Of a stretch of DNA of 33,960 nucleotides, positions 1 through 7,871 are shown piece by piece. The stretch is from Bacteroidales bacterium (GTDB lineage: Bacteria > Bacteroidota > Bacteroidia > Bacteroidales > JAADGE01). The notes beneath the pieces were generated by a model. It was not told the DNA's origin. It saw only the letters and a program-made list of their open reading frames with translations, and did not search any database. The DNA lies in NCBI GenBank assembly GCA_029934705.1, contig JAOZLS010000008.1:1-33960 (forward strand), in the 5' to 3' direction. The translations under genes were made by a program, and so were the position numbers. Positions within the stretch are counted from its first letter, which is position 1. Each line of letters starts with the position of its first letter.

Positions 1-2206
1 ACTGTTCTTTTATTGCTTCTGTAAGTACAGCAGTATATTGTGCATAATTAACAGATTTAAAACCTTCATCGTCTGTATTAACTAATTCAGGAAATAGAAG
101 TTCAAAATCTTGTGCTATAACTCCTGTTTGTTCTCTGTCGTTCATAAATAATTTGTTTTCAAACTCATCTTGTCTCCAAAAATAATTTACCCCTTCTACT
201 TGTAAAACTCTTTCTAATGAACTTTGTAATGGAGTAATTTCTTTTTTGTATCTGCGGTCTGAAGGGCAGGTCGAAGGTGCTCCTGTTGTTGATAAAGAGG
301 CATAATCTATCGCTTCCACAAATGTATTTCCTGAAACATGTAAATTTCCTGAAATATAGACATCGTTTAAACAACTATTTCCTGCGACTGCAAGATCATC
401 TGTAACAGAAACATCACCATCAAAATAACCTGCGTAGTTTGTTGTTGCACCAGATGCTTTAGCATAAATACCGTAATTTATTGCATTAGTTGCACCCGTA
501 GCTTCCGATTTTACTAAAATACCATAATTCGGATTCGACCTTCCAGTTCCACTACCCACATGTTCGTTAATAAAAAATCCTGCAATATTATTTGAGGCAT
601 TATTTCCATTTGCATCACTAATACGTCCTACTACTCCACACATTGCATTCACACCTGTATGATTTTGGTTATTGTCGTAGTAGCCAAGCATACCTTCACT
701 ATAAACATCATTGGTAATATTATTTTCTATTACACCAGTTGAACCAACCATAAAATCGCCAAGCGAATAAAATGCTTTTGAATACACCCCATAGTTGGCG
801 TCAGGAGCATTTCCTGCCACAGAATAAATTCCGTAGTTATCGGCAACATCAAGAGTACTTGTTCCATCACCTGCAAGTGAACTTGTGTAAATACCATAGT
901 TTTCGGCAGTTCTTCCTGCAGCGTTACCTGTTGTTGCACTATTTCCTGTGTTTTTATTCTCAAAATATCCACCAGCTGTAAGCCGAGTGCACACAGTTGA
1001 TGACGGACCTGCATCAATAGTTCCAACAACTCCCATAAAACCATCAATTTCAAAAGTTCCTAAACCATTTCGGGTGAAATATCCTAAATATCCATTAGCA
1101 TAACCATCCAAATCCCCTTCAACACCAATAATAGTATTTTGGTTGGTAAAATGATTTAATACTGCATTTGCATATATCCCGTGAATATCGTTAGTAGATG
1201 AATTACTTAAAGTATTTACATACAAACCATTATTACCAGTTGCAGCATTAATGTATGTTTGATTTGAGCCTGGGGTTGTTGTGTTTATTCCTACTTCACC
1301 TGTTCCTAATATTGTCATTCTTTCAGTAGCGTTTGTAGAAAAGTACATACTTCCTGTTCCCCAATTGTACATACTGAGCATTCCGTTATCTCCTGGTTGT
1401 CTCCATACTCTACCACTTTCACTACCATCTATTTCTGAAAAGAAACTAACATAAGTATTTTTATCTGCTGTTGTTGCATCAATAGCACCAATTTGAACAA
1501 TATTACCAGAGGTTTGTATATTTCCTCCTCCTGTAATTTTCATTATTTCTTTTTCTGTTGTTGCTCCTGTTTTTTGATGAAAATTATAAGAAGTTACAGG
1601 ATTATCATACATATTCCAAAAATCAACTTCTGCTTGTCCGTTAGATGAATTCCAACTAATTGCTAATCCGCTTGTAGTATGTGATGGTATTGTTTGAGTA
1701 TTTAAAGTTGTGTAAAGATATCCGTTATTGTTAAAATTTCCATTATTATATAACATGAAATTTGCATCAGGAGCTGCATTAATAGCCACATTAGAACCAT
1801 TATCTCTAATAAGTCCTATTCCTAGAGTTGTTCCATCAGGTGTCCAGCGTGCTACATAATTTGCAGTTCCATTTCCACTGATAGTTCCTGAACTACCAAG
1901 TGTTGTCCAAACAGGACTTCCGCTTGTTCCGCTGTTATAATAGAATCCTGGAGTTACATCGCTCACAGAGGCTATATTATAAACAAGTAAGCTTGTCGTA
2001 GGCGAACTTATTGTTGTAGCATCTGTTGTTCCTGTTAATGTAACTCTTGGTATTAACAGACCTTTGTCGCTAGCTGTAATGTCAAGCATTGAGCTTGCAT
2101 CGGGTGTGCCAGAGCTTCCACTTATAAGCACTTGTGCGTTTGATAATTGTGGTAATATTCCAAATAAGAATATTAAAATAGTAATTTGTTGGGTAAATTT
2201 AGTCAT
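1..2206 (-). CDS. Secreted tail-fibre-like protein with C-terminal S74 intramolecular chaperone domain (3' end outside window)
   Basis: An open frame runs from the ATG at 2206 off the left edge (735 codons visible). Residues 1-24 are a signal peptide ending NAQ. Residues about 25-110 (SSMLDI, KGLLIPR, LLVYN) match the N-terminal module of the three FISUMP proteins at 18450-21235. The middle is rich in NYGIY/NYGVY-type repeats, typical of trimeric beta-structured fibres. From about residue 645 comes a Peptidase_S74 domain: SDRRYKK with Ser649 and Lys654 spaced by five, as in the Ser-Lys dyad of self-cleaving chaperones, then GVIAQDFELLFPE. In this family the domain drives trimer folding and then cuts itself off. 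The signal peptide and lack of phage genes suggest a bacterial surface fibre rather than a prophage part. Whether a T9SS tail follows is not visible. The domain calls are firm; the biological role is inferred. Confidence 0.88.
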   Translation of the reverse strand, partial: MTKFTQQITILIFLFGILPQLSNAQVLISGSSGTPDASSMLDITASDKGLLIPRVTLTGTTDATTISSPTTSLLVYNIASVSDVTPGFYYNSGTSGSPVWTTLGSSGTISGNGTANYVARWTPDGTTLGIGLIRDNGSNVAINAAPDANFMLYNNGNFNNNGYLYTTLNTQTIPSHTTSGLAISWNSSNGQAEVDFWNMYDNPVTSYNFHQKTGATTEKEIMKITGGGNIQTSGNIVQIGAIDATTADKNTYVSFFSEIDGSESGRVWRQPGDNGMLSMYNWGTGSMYFSTNATERMTILGTGEVGINTTTPGSNQTYINAATGNNGLYVNTLSNSSTNDIHGIYANAVLNHFTNQNTIIGVEGDLDGYANGYLGYFTRNGLGTFEIDGFMGVVGTIDAGPSSTVCTRLTAGGYFENKNTGNSATTGNAAGRTAENYGIYTSSLAGDGTSTLDVADNYGIYSVAGNAPDANYGVYSKAFYSLGDFMVGSTGVIENNITNDVYSEGMLGYYDNNQNHTGVNAMCGVVGRISDANGNNASNNIAGFFINEHVGSGTGRSNPNYGILVKSEATGATNAINYGIYAKASGATTNYAGYFDGDVSVTDDLAVAGNSCLNDVYISGNLHVSGNTFVEAIDYASLSTTGAPSTCPSDRRYKKEITPLQSSLERVLQVEGVNYFWRQDEFENKLFMNDREQTGVIAQDFELLFPELVNTDDEGFKSVNYAQYTAVLTEAIKEQ

Positions 2207-2377
2207 AATTATTTGTTTTAGTAAAAAATATTATAATTATTAAAAGTTGTATAATGTTCATGTTTTAATTAATGCCTGAATGGATTTTTTTTTACGGATT
2301 TTAACTTTATTTTCAATTATGGGTTGTTTCCGTTCAGAGACTAAATTATTTATAAATTAAAGAATTTTTTAGCTGAA

Positions 2378-2413
2378 AGAAAAAAAAATGTCCCAGCCTA
2401 CCAAGCCGGGACA
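2378..2413 (-). terminator. Intrinsic terminator after the minus-strand T9SS operon, or attenuator in the next leader
   Basis: On the minus strand TGTCCCGGC pairs with GCTGGGACA (one G-U pair, 7-nt loop) and is followed at once by eight T residues. It lies 150 nt after the stop of the gene ending at 2565. A consensus -7 box (2447-2454) sits just upstream of it, so it also falls in the predicted leader of the tail-fibre gene. Confidence 0.85.
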
Positions 2414-2446
2414 TAACCCAACAACCATATTATTATTAATTCTAGT

Positions 2447-2535
2447 CAAACATACTAAGATAATAGGTTAATTGTAATTTTTTTAGTATTACAATAAAGC
2501 TACAGTTTAAAACTAGGCATTACATTATAGATACA
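2447..2535 (-). promoter_or_regulatory. Promoter of the tail-fibre-like gene with two upstream sites 31 bp apart
   Basis: On the minus strand TATGTTTG (2454 to 2447) fits the Bacteroidota -7 consensus TAnnTTTG. No good TTTG box lies 19-20 nt upstream. Instead two copies of a site close to TGTATCTWWWWWGTAATRCC lie in tandem at 2486-2535 with a 31-bp period. The same 50-bp block, 41 of 50 identical, lies in front of the operon promoter at 12026. A weak -33 box plus upstream repeats suggests activator dependence; this is inference. Confidence 0.6.
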
Positions 2536-2564
2536 ATTGTTGTAAGTTGTTTATAATAAGTTGT

Positions 2565-5003
2565 TTATTGGATTATTATTTTCTCTGTAAAAATGTTGTT
2601 TATTGTTTTTATTGTTATAAAATATATTCCTTTAGGCTCTTTTGATAAATCTATTGTTGATTGGCTATTGCTTATTAATAACTGTTCAATAGATTTTCCT
2701 GTTATGTCAGTTATTTTGACGTTACTTTGTCCTCCTTTGTCGGACGAAAGCAAGTCAAAATTTATAGTAAAAATTCCGTTTGATGGATTTGGGAAAATTG
2801 AAACTTCAGAATTAATATTATTAACAGATAAAGAAACGTCAGAATTGTTTGTTACGCTTTGGTCTGTAATATTTTCAAGTGCAATTTCACAAGTTGATTG
2901 TATATTACCATCTGTGTAGCTTAAAGTTACGTTTTGATCAGTATAAATAATATTTTCAACAGTTAATACTATTATATTATTATTGCCAGCTTTTAACTCA
3001 ATATTTGTAATATTAAGGTTATTCTCTTCAACATTAATTTCAAAATCAGCAGGAGCAGACTGTCCGTTCAAGTCCATTTCAGAATCAAAAGTAGCCTCTA
3101 TAGTTAAACCATTAGCAAGAACAGTAGCGTTAGAAAAAGTTGGAGCAGCAACAGAGTTTAAAGTAATTGTATTAATAGAAGGAGTTCCGTCAGTAATTGT
3201 AAAATCGCCATAATTAGAAGTGTAGCAGTCTTTAGTAACAGCATATTCATAAGAACCATCAACTAGGTTAAAAGTTGCTTCACCGTTTTCGTCAGTAATA
3301 TCGCTATATTTTGTAGTACCTACAAGTACTGTTGCTCCTTGTATTGGGGCTTCTTCTTCGTCAATAATAGTAATTGTAATTGAGTTAGTAACAGCAGCTT
3401 CGCCCAAGTACACAAATAAAATTCTGCCATCGTAGTTTTCGTATATTTGTTGAATTCCAACAAGTAGCACAACTTGATTTTGGTTGTTTACATAGCAAGC
3501 TAAACCTCCGGCTAAATCTTTGTCGTTTCCGTTTCCATAAACTACACCAGGGTATGCTTCGGCATCAATAGGGATTGTTCTGCCAGTTGCAGTTTGTGTA
3601 TTTAAATCATATTCAATAAGTTGTACTGCAACGGCTGCTGCTCCCATTTCAAAAAACCACATTTTAGGATTTTCAGGGTCTGAGTATATATCAATAGCAG
3701 TACTTGAAATATAATCTGGACCTACAAATTGATTTCCAGTATATTCGCCTTCTCCATCAAATTCTTGATAAACATTACCGTAGTTGTTTCCCCAAAAGGT
3801 GCTTGTGTTGTTATTATGTGCAAGTGAGCTAACTGTTACTTCTGTAGTAAAAGTATTTACTAATGTTTCGTTTGCAAGGTCTAATTGCGATATATTAGAA
3901 ACACTTTCAGTTCCGTCCCAATTTCCAGTATAAAAATATTGTCCATCATAAGCTAAGTCATCACCAAAGAAATCATCAATAGTAAAAGCGTCGCCAACAG
4001 GTGTACCAGTCATTGTATATTTAGCAAATTCACTAGTTGCCCATTTTCCTACATATATATGATTACCATCGGTTTCGGGGTATGCACAATGGTATGTTTG
4101 TCCACCAAAACTTGAATCAAAGTAGCCTAATAAATTTCCAATAGGACTTTGGTCAACAACACAATTAGTAGTCATTGTATTATTTTCAGTAGATGCATCT
4201 CCTGCAATTGTAACAGTAGCCGTCATTTCATAAGTACCTTCGGCAGGTAATGTCCAAACAGGAAACTCTATAGTCATTTCGCCTCCAACAGGAATATTTG
4301 CACCAGTTGTAATAGTTTGATTGTAGTCAGTACCATCAATTATTAGGTTTACATCATAAGAGCTAGCTTCTACTAAGCCGTAGTTTTGAACTTTTACTTT
4401 GGGCGTTGTTTCTGTGCCGTAAGCAAGAATAGGCTGAATTTCGTTAATTCCTAAGTCTGTATCAGATGTAAAAACATGTACATCGTCAATACAAACTCCC
4501 ATACCACCATCGTAAGAACCTTCAAAAGCAAGGTATATTTCGCTTGATGCAGGAAGGTTGAAAGTTGCTTCAGTCCAATCGTCTGCACCGTCGGGATAAG
4601 TTTCTAGTTGTATCCAACTTCCTGTAAATCCTTCTTTATAATAAACTGTTAATAAATCAATGTCTCCTGCTCCAAAATAAGTATGTGAGGCATACCAAAA
4701 GTTAAGAGTTCCGCCACTTGATAAATCCAAAGCTGGTGTAACAAGTTTAGTAACTGATGGGTTTGGGAAACCACGAAAAATTGCATTCATAGTGCCAGAG
4801 TGTGCTGTTTCTGGGTATGCTCCTCCATTTGCTCCACCAGTTTGGTAAGCCCAGTTGTCGTTGTCGCCAGCACCGTAAACGTTTGACCATCCTGCAGGAA
4901 GAGTTCCGTCTTCAAAGCCTTCGCTAAGTATGTCTGTTTTTTGAGCATATCCTAGGCTTGTTAGTAATACTAATGATAGAAATAGTGTGAATAAGTGTTT
5001 CAT
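2565..5003 (-). CDS. T9SS-sorted adhesin-like protein (choice-of-anchor J, CARDB-like, propeller-like, SwmB-like)
   Basis: This 812-residue protein has a signal peptide (1-20, ending GYAQ). About 27-180 is a choice-of-anchor J/cleaved-adhesin domain (EGFEDGTLPAGW ... CIDDVHVF), a jelly-roll fold found in gingipain haemagglutinin regions and many T9SS cargo. Then come a CARDB-like Ig domain (about 183-285), a propeller-like stretch (290-540), a carboxypeptidase-regulatory-like domain (IQGATVLV; about 548-620), a SwmB-like domain (625-720) and a type A sorting domain (about 735-812; FPNPSNGIF, ITDITGK, GIYFI). No catalytic motif is seen, so binding or adhesion is the likely role. It is the last gene of the minus-strand operon, 34 nt after its upstream neighbour. 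Its sorting domain contains an in-frame palindromic element (2714-2760). Confidence 0.88.
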   Translation of the reverse strand: MKHLFTLFLSLVLLTSLGYAQKTDILSEGFEDGTLPAGWSNVYGAGDNDNWAYQTGGANGGAYPETAHSGTMNAIFRGFPNPSVTKLVTPALDLSSGGTLNFWYASHTYFGAGDIDLLTVYYKEGFTGSWIQLETYPDGADDWTEATFNLPASSEIYLAFEGSYDGGMGVCIDDVHVFTSDTDLGINEIQPILAYGTETTPKVKVQNYGLVEASSYDVNLIIDGTDYNQTITTGANIPVGGEMTIEFPVWTLPAEGTYEMTATVTIAGDASTENNTMTTNCVVDQSPIGNLLGYFDSSFGGQTYHCAYPETDGNHIYVGKWATSEFAKYTMTGTPVGDAFTIDDFFGDDLAYDGQYFYTGNWDGTESVSNISQLDLANETLVNTFTTEVTVSSLAHNNNTSTFWGNNYGNVYQEFDGEGEYTGNQFVGPDYISSTAIDIYSDPENPKMWFFEMGAAAVAVQLIEYDLNTQTATGRTIPIDAEAYPGVVYGNGNDKDLAGGLACYVNNQNQVVLLVGIQQIYENYDGRILFVYLGEAAVTNSITITIIDEEEAPIQGATVLVGTTKYSDITDENGEATFNLVDGSYEYAVTKDCYTSNYGDFTITDGTPSINTITLNSVAAPTFSNATVLANGLTIEATFDSEMDLNGQSAPADFEINVEENNLNITNIELKAGNNNIIVLTVENIIYTDQNVTLSYTDGNIQSTCEIALENITDQSVTNNSDVSLSVNNINSEVSIFPNPSNGIFTINFDLLSSDKGGQSNVKITDITGKSIEQLLISNSQSTIDLSKEPKGIYFITIKTINNIFTEKIIIQ
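2714..2760. repeat. 47-bp palindromic element inside a sorting-domain coding sequence
   Basis: TTTTGAC (2714-2720) pairs with GTCAAAA (2754-2760). Inside, CTTTGTCC faces GGACGAAAG around a short loop. In the protein it encodes the loop around SSDKGGQSN, between the NGIF strand and the ITDITGK strand, which is longer than the same loop in the plus-strand sorting domains of this window. Confidence 0.75.
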
Positions 5004-5037
5004 AATTTATACATTTAGTTATTTATTTATTTATTTA

Positions 5038-7812
5038 TTATTGAATTATTATTTTTTGAGTGTAAATTTCTGCTCCTGTTTTAATATTAATAAAATATAT
5101 TCCTTTAGGTTGGTTACTTAAATCAATTATGGATTGTGAATTTTTAATTATGAGTTGCTTAATAGTTTTTCCTGTTATATCTATGATTGAAACGCTGCAA
5201 GGTCTTGCAGACGCTTGCAGGTTTTTAAACTCGAGATTAAAAATTCCGTTTGATGGGTTTGGGAAAATTGAAATTTTATTTGAATTATTTTCAATTTCCG
5301 GCAATTTGTTTGGAACTCCAATTGGGTATGGTATTGCAAAAGCTGTTAATTCTGCTCCGCCTTCAAAAACATCAATTAATGTTGAATTTCCTGTTTTGGT
5401 ATTTACTTCTCGTAGTTCTCCTCTACTTTCGTTAAAATTAAAGGCTGCTATAAATAATTTATCTTGATTTTTATCATATTCTAAATCTTGCGAATAAATT
5501 GCATCATAACCGAGATATCCTATTTGTGTTGCTGTTCCTGTTTCGGGATTAATTGTGTAAAGATTAAAATTTGTACCCTCTACAGCATATATAGTACCAT
5601 CGTTTGAACAAGCAAGCATAGTAAAATATAAGTTTGGAATTTCATGAATTATTGTCCATTCTCCGGTTATAATATCCAAAGTATAGAGATAACTAACTTC
5701 ATAAACCTCGTTGTCGTAATTTACAGCATACATTGTTTGATTATTATCATTATAAGCTAAGCCAGTATAAAACCATGAGTTACTAATGAAAGTTCTTTCT
5801 CCGGTAATTGTGTCTATTGTTACGAAATCTCCTTGACCAGTAGTTGCATACCATTTATCTTCTGCCCAAGTTGAAGAAGTAATCCAATTATCAATTGATT
5901 GTTCGGCAATTTGATATAAGTTTTGGGGTTGCATCAAATCAAATGTAACTATACCGGGCTGATGTGGGGAGTTATAAGGAAGTCCGAGATATGCGTAAAC
6001 TTGATAGTCAAAATTTACTACATTTAATTCTGTAATAATTACATCGTTTTCCAGCACTTCATCGTTTGGTACATTTATACTTACAGTAACGCTATAACTT
6101 CCTTCAATTGCAGTCCATTCAAAATCTTCAATAGTAATTGATTGTCCTACTTCAAGATTATTTACTGTATATATGTCTGTAAAATCTCCTATTTGTAATG
6201 TAACATCAAATGATTCTGTAATGTTTTCTACGCCAGTATTTGTAACTGTAACAGTTGGAGTTAAAACTGTTTCGGGTTTACAGAATTTTAATATTTGAAA
6301 ATTGTATAGACCAACATCTTTCGACAGTATTTGAGTTTGGTCTTCGTAAGCTCCCATATCAATTCTGTTACCATATATTCTTGGATTTTGTGCTAAATCT
6401 AATTCCGGTATATTTAATCCGGTAGTGTCTATAACTCCTTTGTTAATACATTCCGAAGTATTTTGCAGAGTCCAGTCAGCATTTATGGCATCGTGTTCGT
6501 ATCCGGTTTCTGTTGTTGGGCTTATAAATTGAGGTATTTCATCAATGTTAAATTCATAAGTACCATCATAACTTCCAATTAATAAATAGAAATCATCAAA
6601 ACCGCCTTCAATATCATTGTTGTAAAAACTGGGGTCTGATTGCAAACCATTATCTACTAAAACTATTTGACTACCATCATAATTTGGAGCTTCATTATTG
6701 TAAATAATATTATTATAAAATTCGGGACTTGAATCTATACAATATAATGCCCCTGCAACTTGTGTAGCATAATTATTTGCAATATGATTATTTGTAACAA
6801 TACAATTATTAGAAGTTTCGAAATAAATTCCACCTCCTTGTTTACCTGTGTTATTGCAAATCAAGTTGTTTGATATATTTACATCATCACAAAACCATAC
6901 ATATATTGCACCGCCGTCATTGTCAGAATGATTGTTTACAATGATATTATTAAAAATTTTTGTTCCGTTTCCATGTGTATAAATTGCACCATAGTGGGTT
7001 GTTTCATTATTGTAAATAATATTATTTTCTATTAAGGTTTCACTGGCATATTCAATATTAATTGCAGCTCCAGAATAACCTGAGTATCCATAATTATTAC
7101 TATTGTTTGCCAAATAATTTCCTCTGATAATAGGGTCAATACCGCTTCTTATAAATATAGTTCCGTTCCAATTATTTTCTACAATATTGTTTTCAAAAAC
7201 TGGATAATCATAATCTCCATTTATTCCGTCAAAAATAATAGGAGACACATTGTCGTAAAATTTATTATTAATAATTTTCATTTCGGAATCAACACATATC
7301 AGTGAACTGCCGTTAATTTCCATTTGTCCCCATTCTTCGGGTATTCTGTTATGTCTGAAACAAGAGTTTAAAATTTCAATAAATTGAAATTCTCTTACTC
7401 TAACAGCTCCTTTATAAGGGTATTCTCCATCGGTAACAGAATATTCAAAAATACAATAATGAAGTTTAGTAGAATCGTTTTCTGTACTTGTATTTTCTTG
7501 AGTAAAATTAATAGTTCCCCAACCGGTTTCATGGTTTAGTGCCGTAAATTTTATAGAATCATTTTCTTGCCCTATGGCAAGAATTTGACCGAGTACTAGT
7601 ATATCGTAGTTATCTTGAAATTCTACAACAACACCAGAGTTAATTGTTAAATTTATTCCTGCTTCGAGTGTTACGTCTCCTGTAATTTTTACAGTATCTG
7701 TACTCCATACTGTATTGTTGGAAATACTTCCGCTTACTTCTACACTTGTTTTTTGAGCAAATAAAAAATTGCTTACTAAAAATAATACTAATAATAGATT
7801 TAATTTTTTCAT
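5038..7812 (-). CDS. T9SS-sorted parallel beta-helix protein with choice-of-anchor Q, CARDB-like and propeller-like domains
   Basis: This 924-residue protein has a signal peptide (1-19, ending LFAQ). A right-handed parallel beta-helix of N-rich coils (NNIIYNNE, NNLICNNTG, GGAIYVW) spans about 60-450, of the kind seen in polysaccharide lyases and adhesins. It is closed by a choice-of-anchor Q segment (CINKG ... NPRIYGNRIDMGAYE, about 455-492). Then come a CARDB-like Ig domain (DVGLYNFQIL; 500-605), a propeller-like region (605-845, ending LTAFAIPYP) and a type A sorting domain (about 857-924). No lyase active site can be assigned, so substrate and activity are unknown. It is the third gene of the operon, 59 nt after the 7872-11795 gene. 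The CARDB and propeller half resembles that of the genes at 16266 and 27603, while the N-terminal half is unrelated to theirs. Confidence 0.87.
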   Translation of the reverse strand: MKKLNLLLVLFLVSNFLFAQKTSVEVSGSISNNTVWSTDTVKITGDVTLEAGINLTINSGVVVEFQDNYDILVLGQILAIGQENDSIKFTALNHETGWGTINFTQENTSTENDSTKLHYCIFEYSVTDGEYPYKGAVRVREFQFIEILNSCFRHNRIPEEWGQMEINGSSLICVDSEMKIINNKFYDNVSPIIFDGINGDYDYPVFENNIVENNWNGTIFIRSGIDPIIRGNYLANNSNNYGYSGYSGAAINIEYASETLIENNIIYNNETTHYGAIYTHGNGTKIFNNIIVNNHSDNDGGAIYVWFCDDVNISNNLICNNTGKQGGGIYFETSNNCIVTNNHIANNYATQVAGALYCIDSSPEFYNNIIYNNEAPNYDGSQIVLVDNGLQSDPSFYNNDIEGGFDDFYLLIGSYDGTYEFNIDEIPQFISPTTETGYEHDAINADWTLQNTSECINKGVIDTTGLNIPELDLAQNPRIYGNRIDMGAYEDQTQILSKDVGLYNFQILKFCKPETVLTPTVTVTNTGVENITESFDVTLQIGDFTDIYTVNNLEVGQSITIEDFEWTAIEGSYSVTVSINVPNDEVLENDVIITELNVVNFDYQVYAYLGLPYNSPHQPGIVTFDLMQPQNLYQIAEQSIDNWITSSTWAEDKWYATTGQGDFVTIDTITGERTFISNSWFYTGLAYNDNNQTMYAVNYDNEVYEVSYLYTLDIITGEWTIIHEIPNLYFTMLACSNDGTIYAVEGTNFNLYTINPETGTATQIGYLGYDAIYSQDLEYDKNQDKLFIAAFNFNESRGELREVNTKTGNSTLIDVFEGGAELTAFAIPYPIGVPNKLPEIENNSNKISIFPNPSNGIFNLEFKNLQASARPCSVSIIDITGKTIKQLIIKNSQSIIDLSNQPKGIYFINIKTGAEIYTQKIIIQ
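5165..5276. repeat. 112-bp block identical to 7999-8110, with palindromic core
   Basis: This stretch of the sorting-domain coding sequence is identical base for base, as read by eye, to 7999-8110 in the neighbouring gene. Its core (5195-5210) is CTGCAAG-GT-CTTGCAG, followed by a second CTTGCAG at 5214-5220. It encodes the loop NLQASARPCS. Confidence 0.8.
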
Positions 7813-7830
7813 TTGTTTATTTGTTTTAGC

Positions 7831-7857
7831 CAGGGTTTTACTTCGAGCGAAACCCTG
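7831..7857. repeat. Intergenic palindrome between two T9SS cargo genes
   Basis: CAGGGTTT (7831-7838) pairs perfectly with AAACCCTG (7850-7857) around an 11-nt loop. It fills much of the 59-nt gap between genes. No U-tract follows on the minus strand, so a terminator is unlikely. It could be an RNA-processing or stabilising hairpin, or a dispersed repeat. Confidence 0.65.
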
Positions 7858-7871
7858 ACAATAAATTTAAT

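Noticed and set aside
5019-5040. Tandem TTTA repeats in the gap between two genes as a phase-variation tract
   Set aside because: It is a short AT-rich microsatellite reaching the stop codon of the 5038 gene, with no evidence that it affects a promoter or reading frame.
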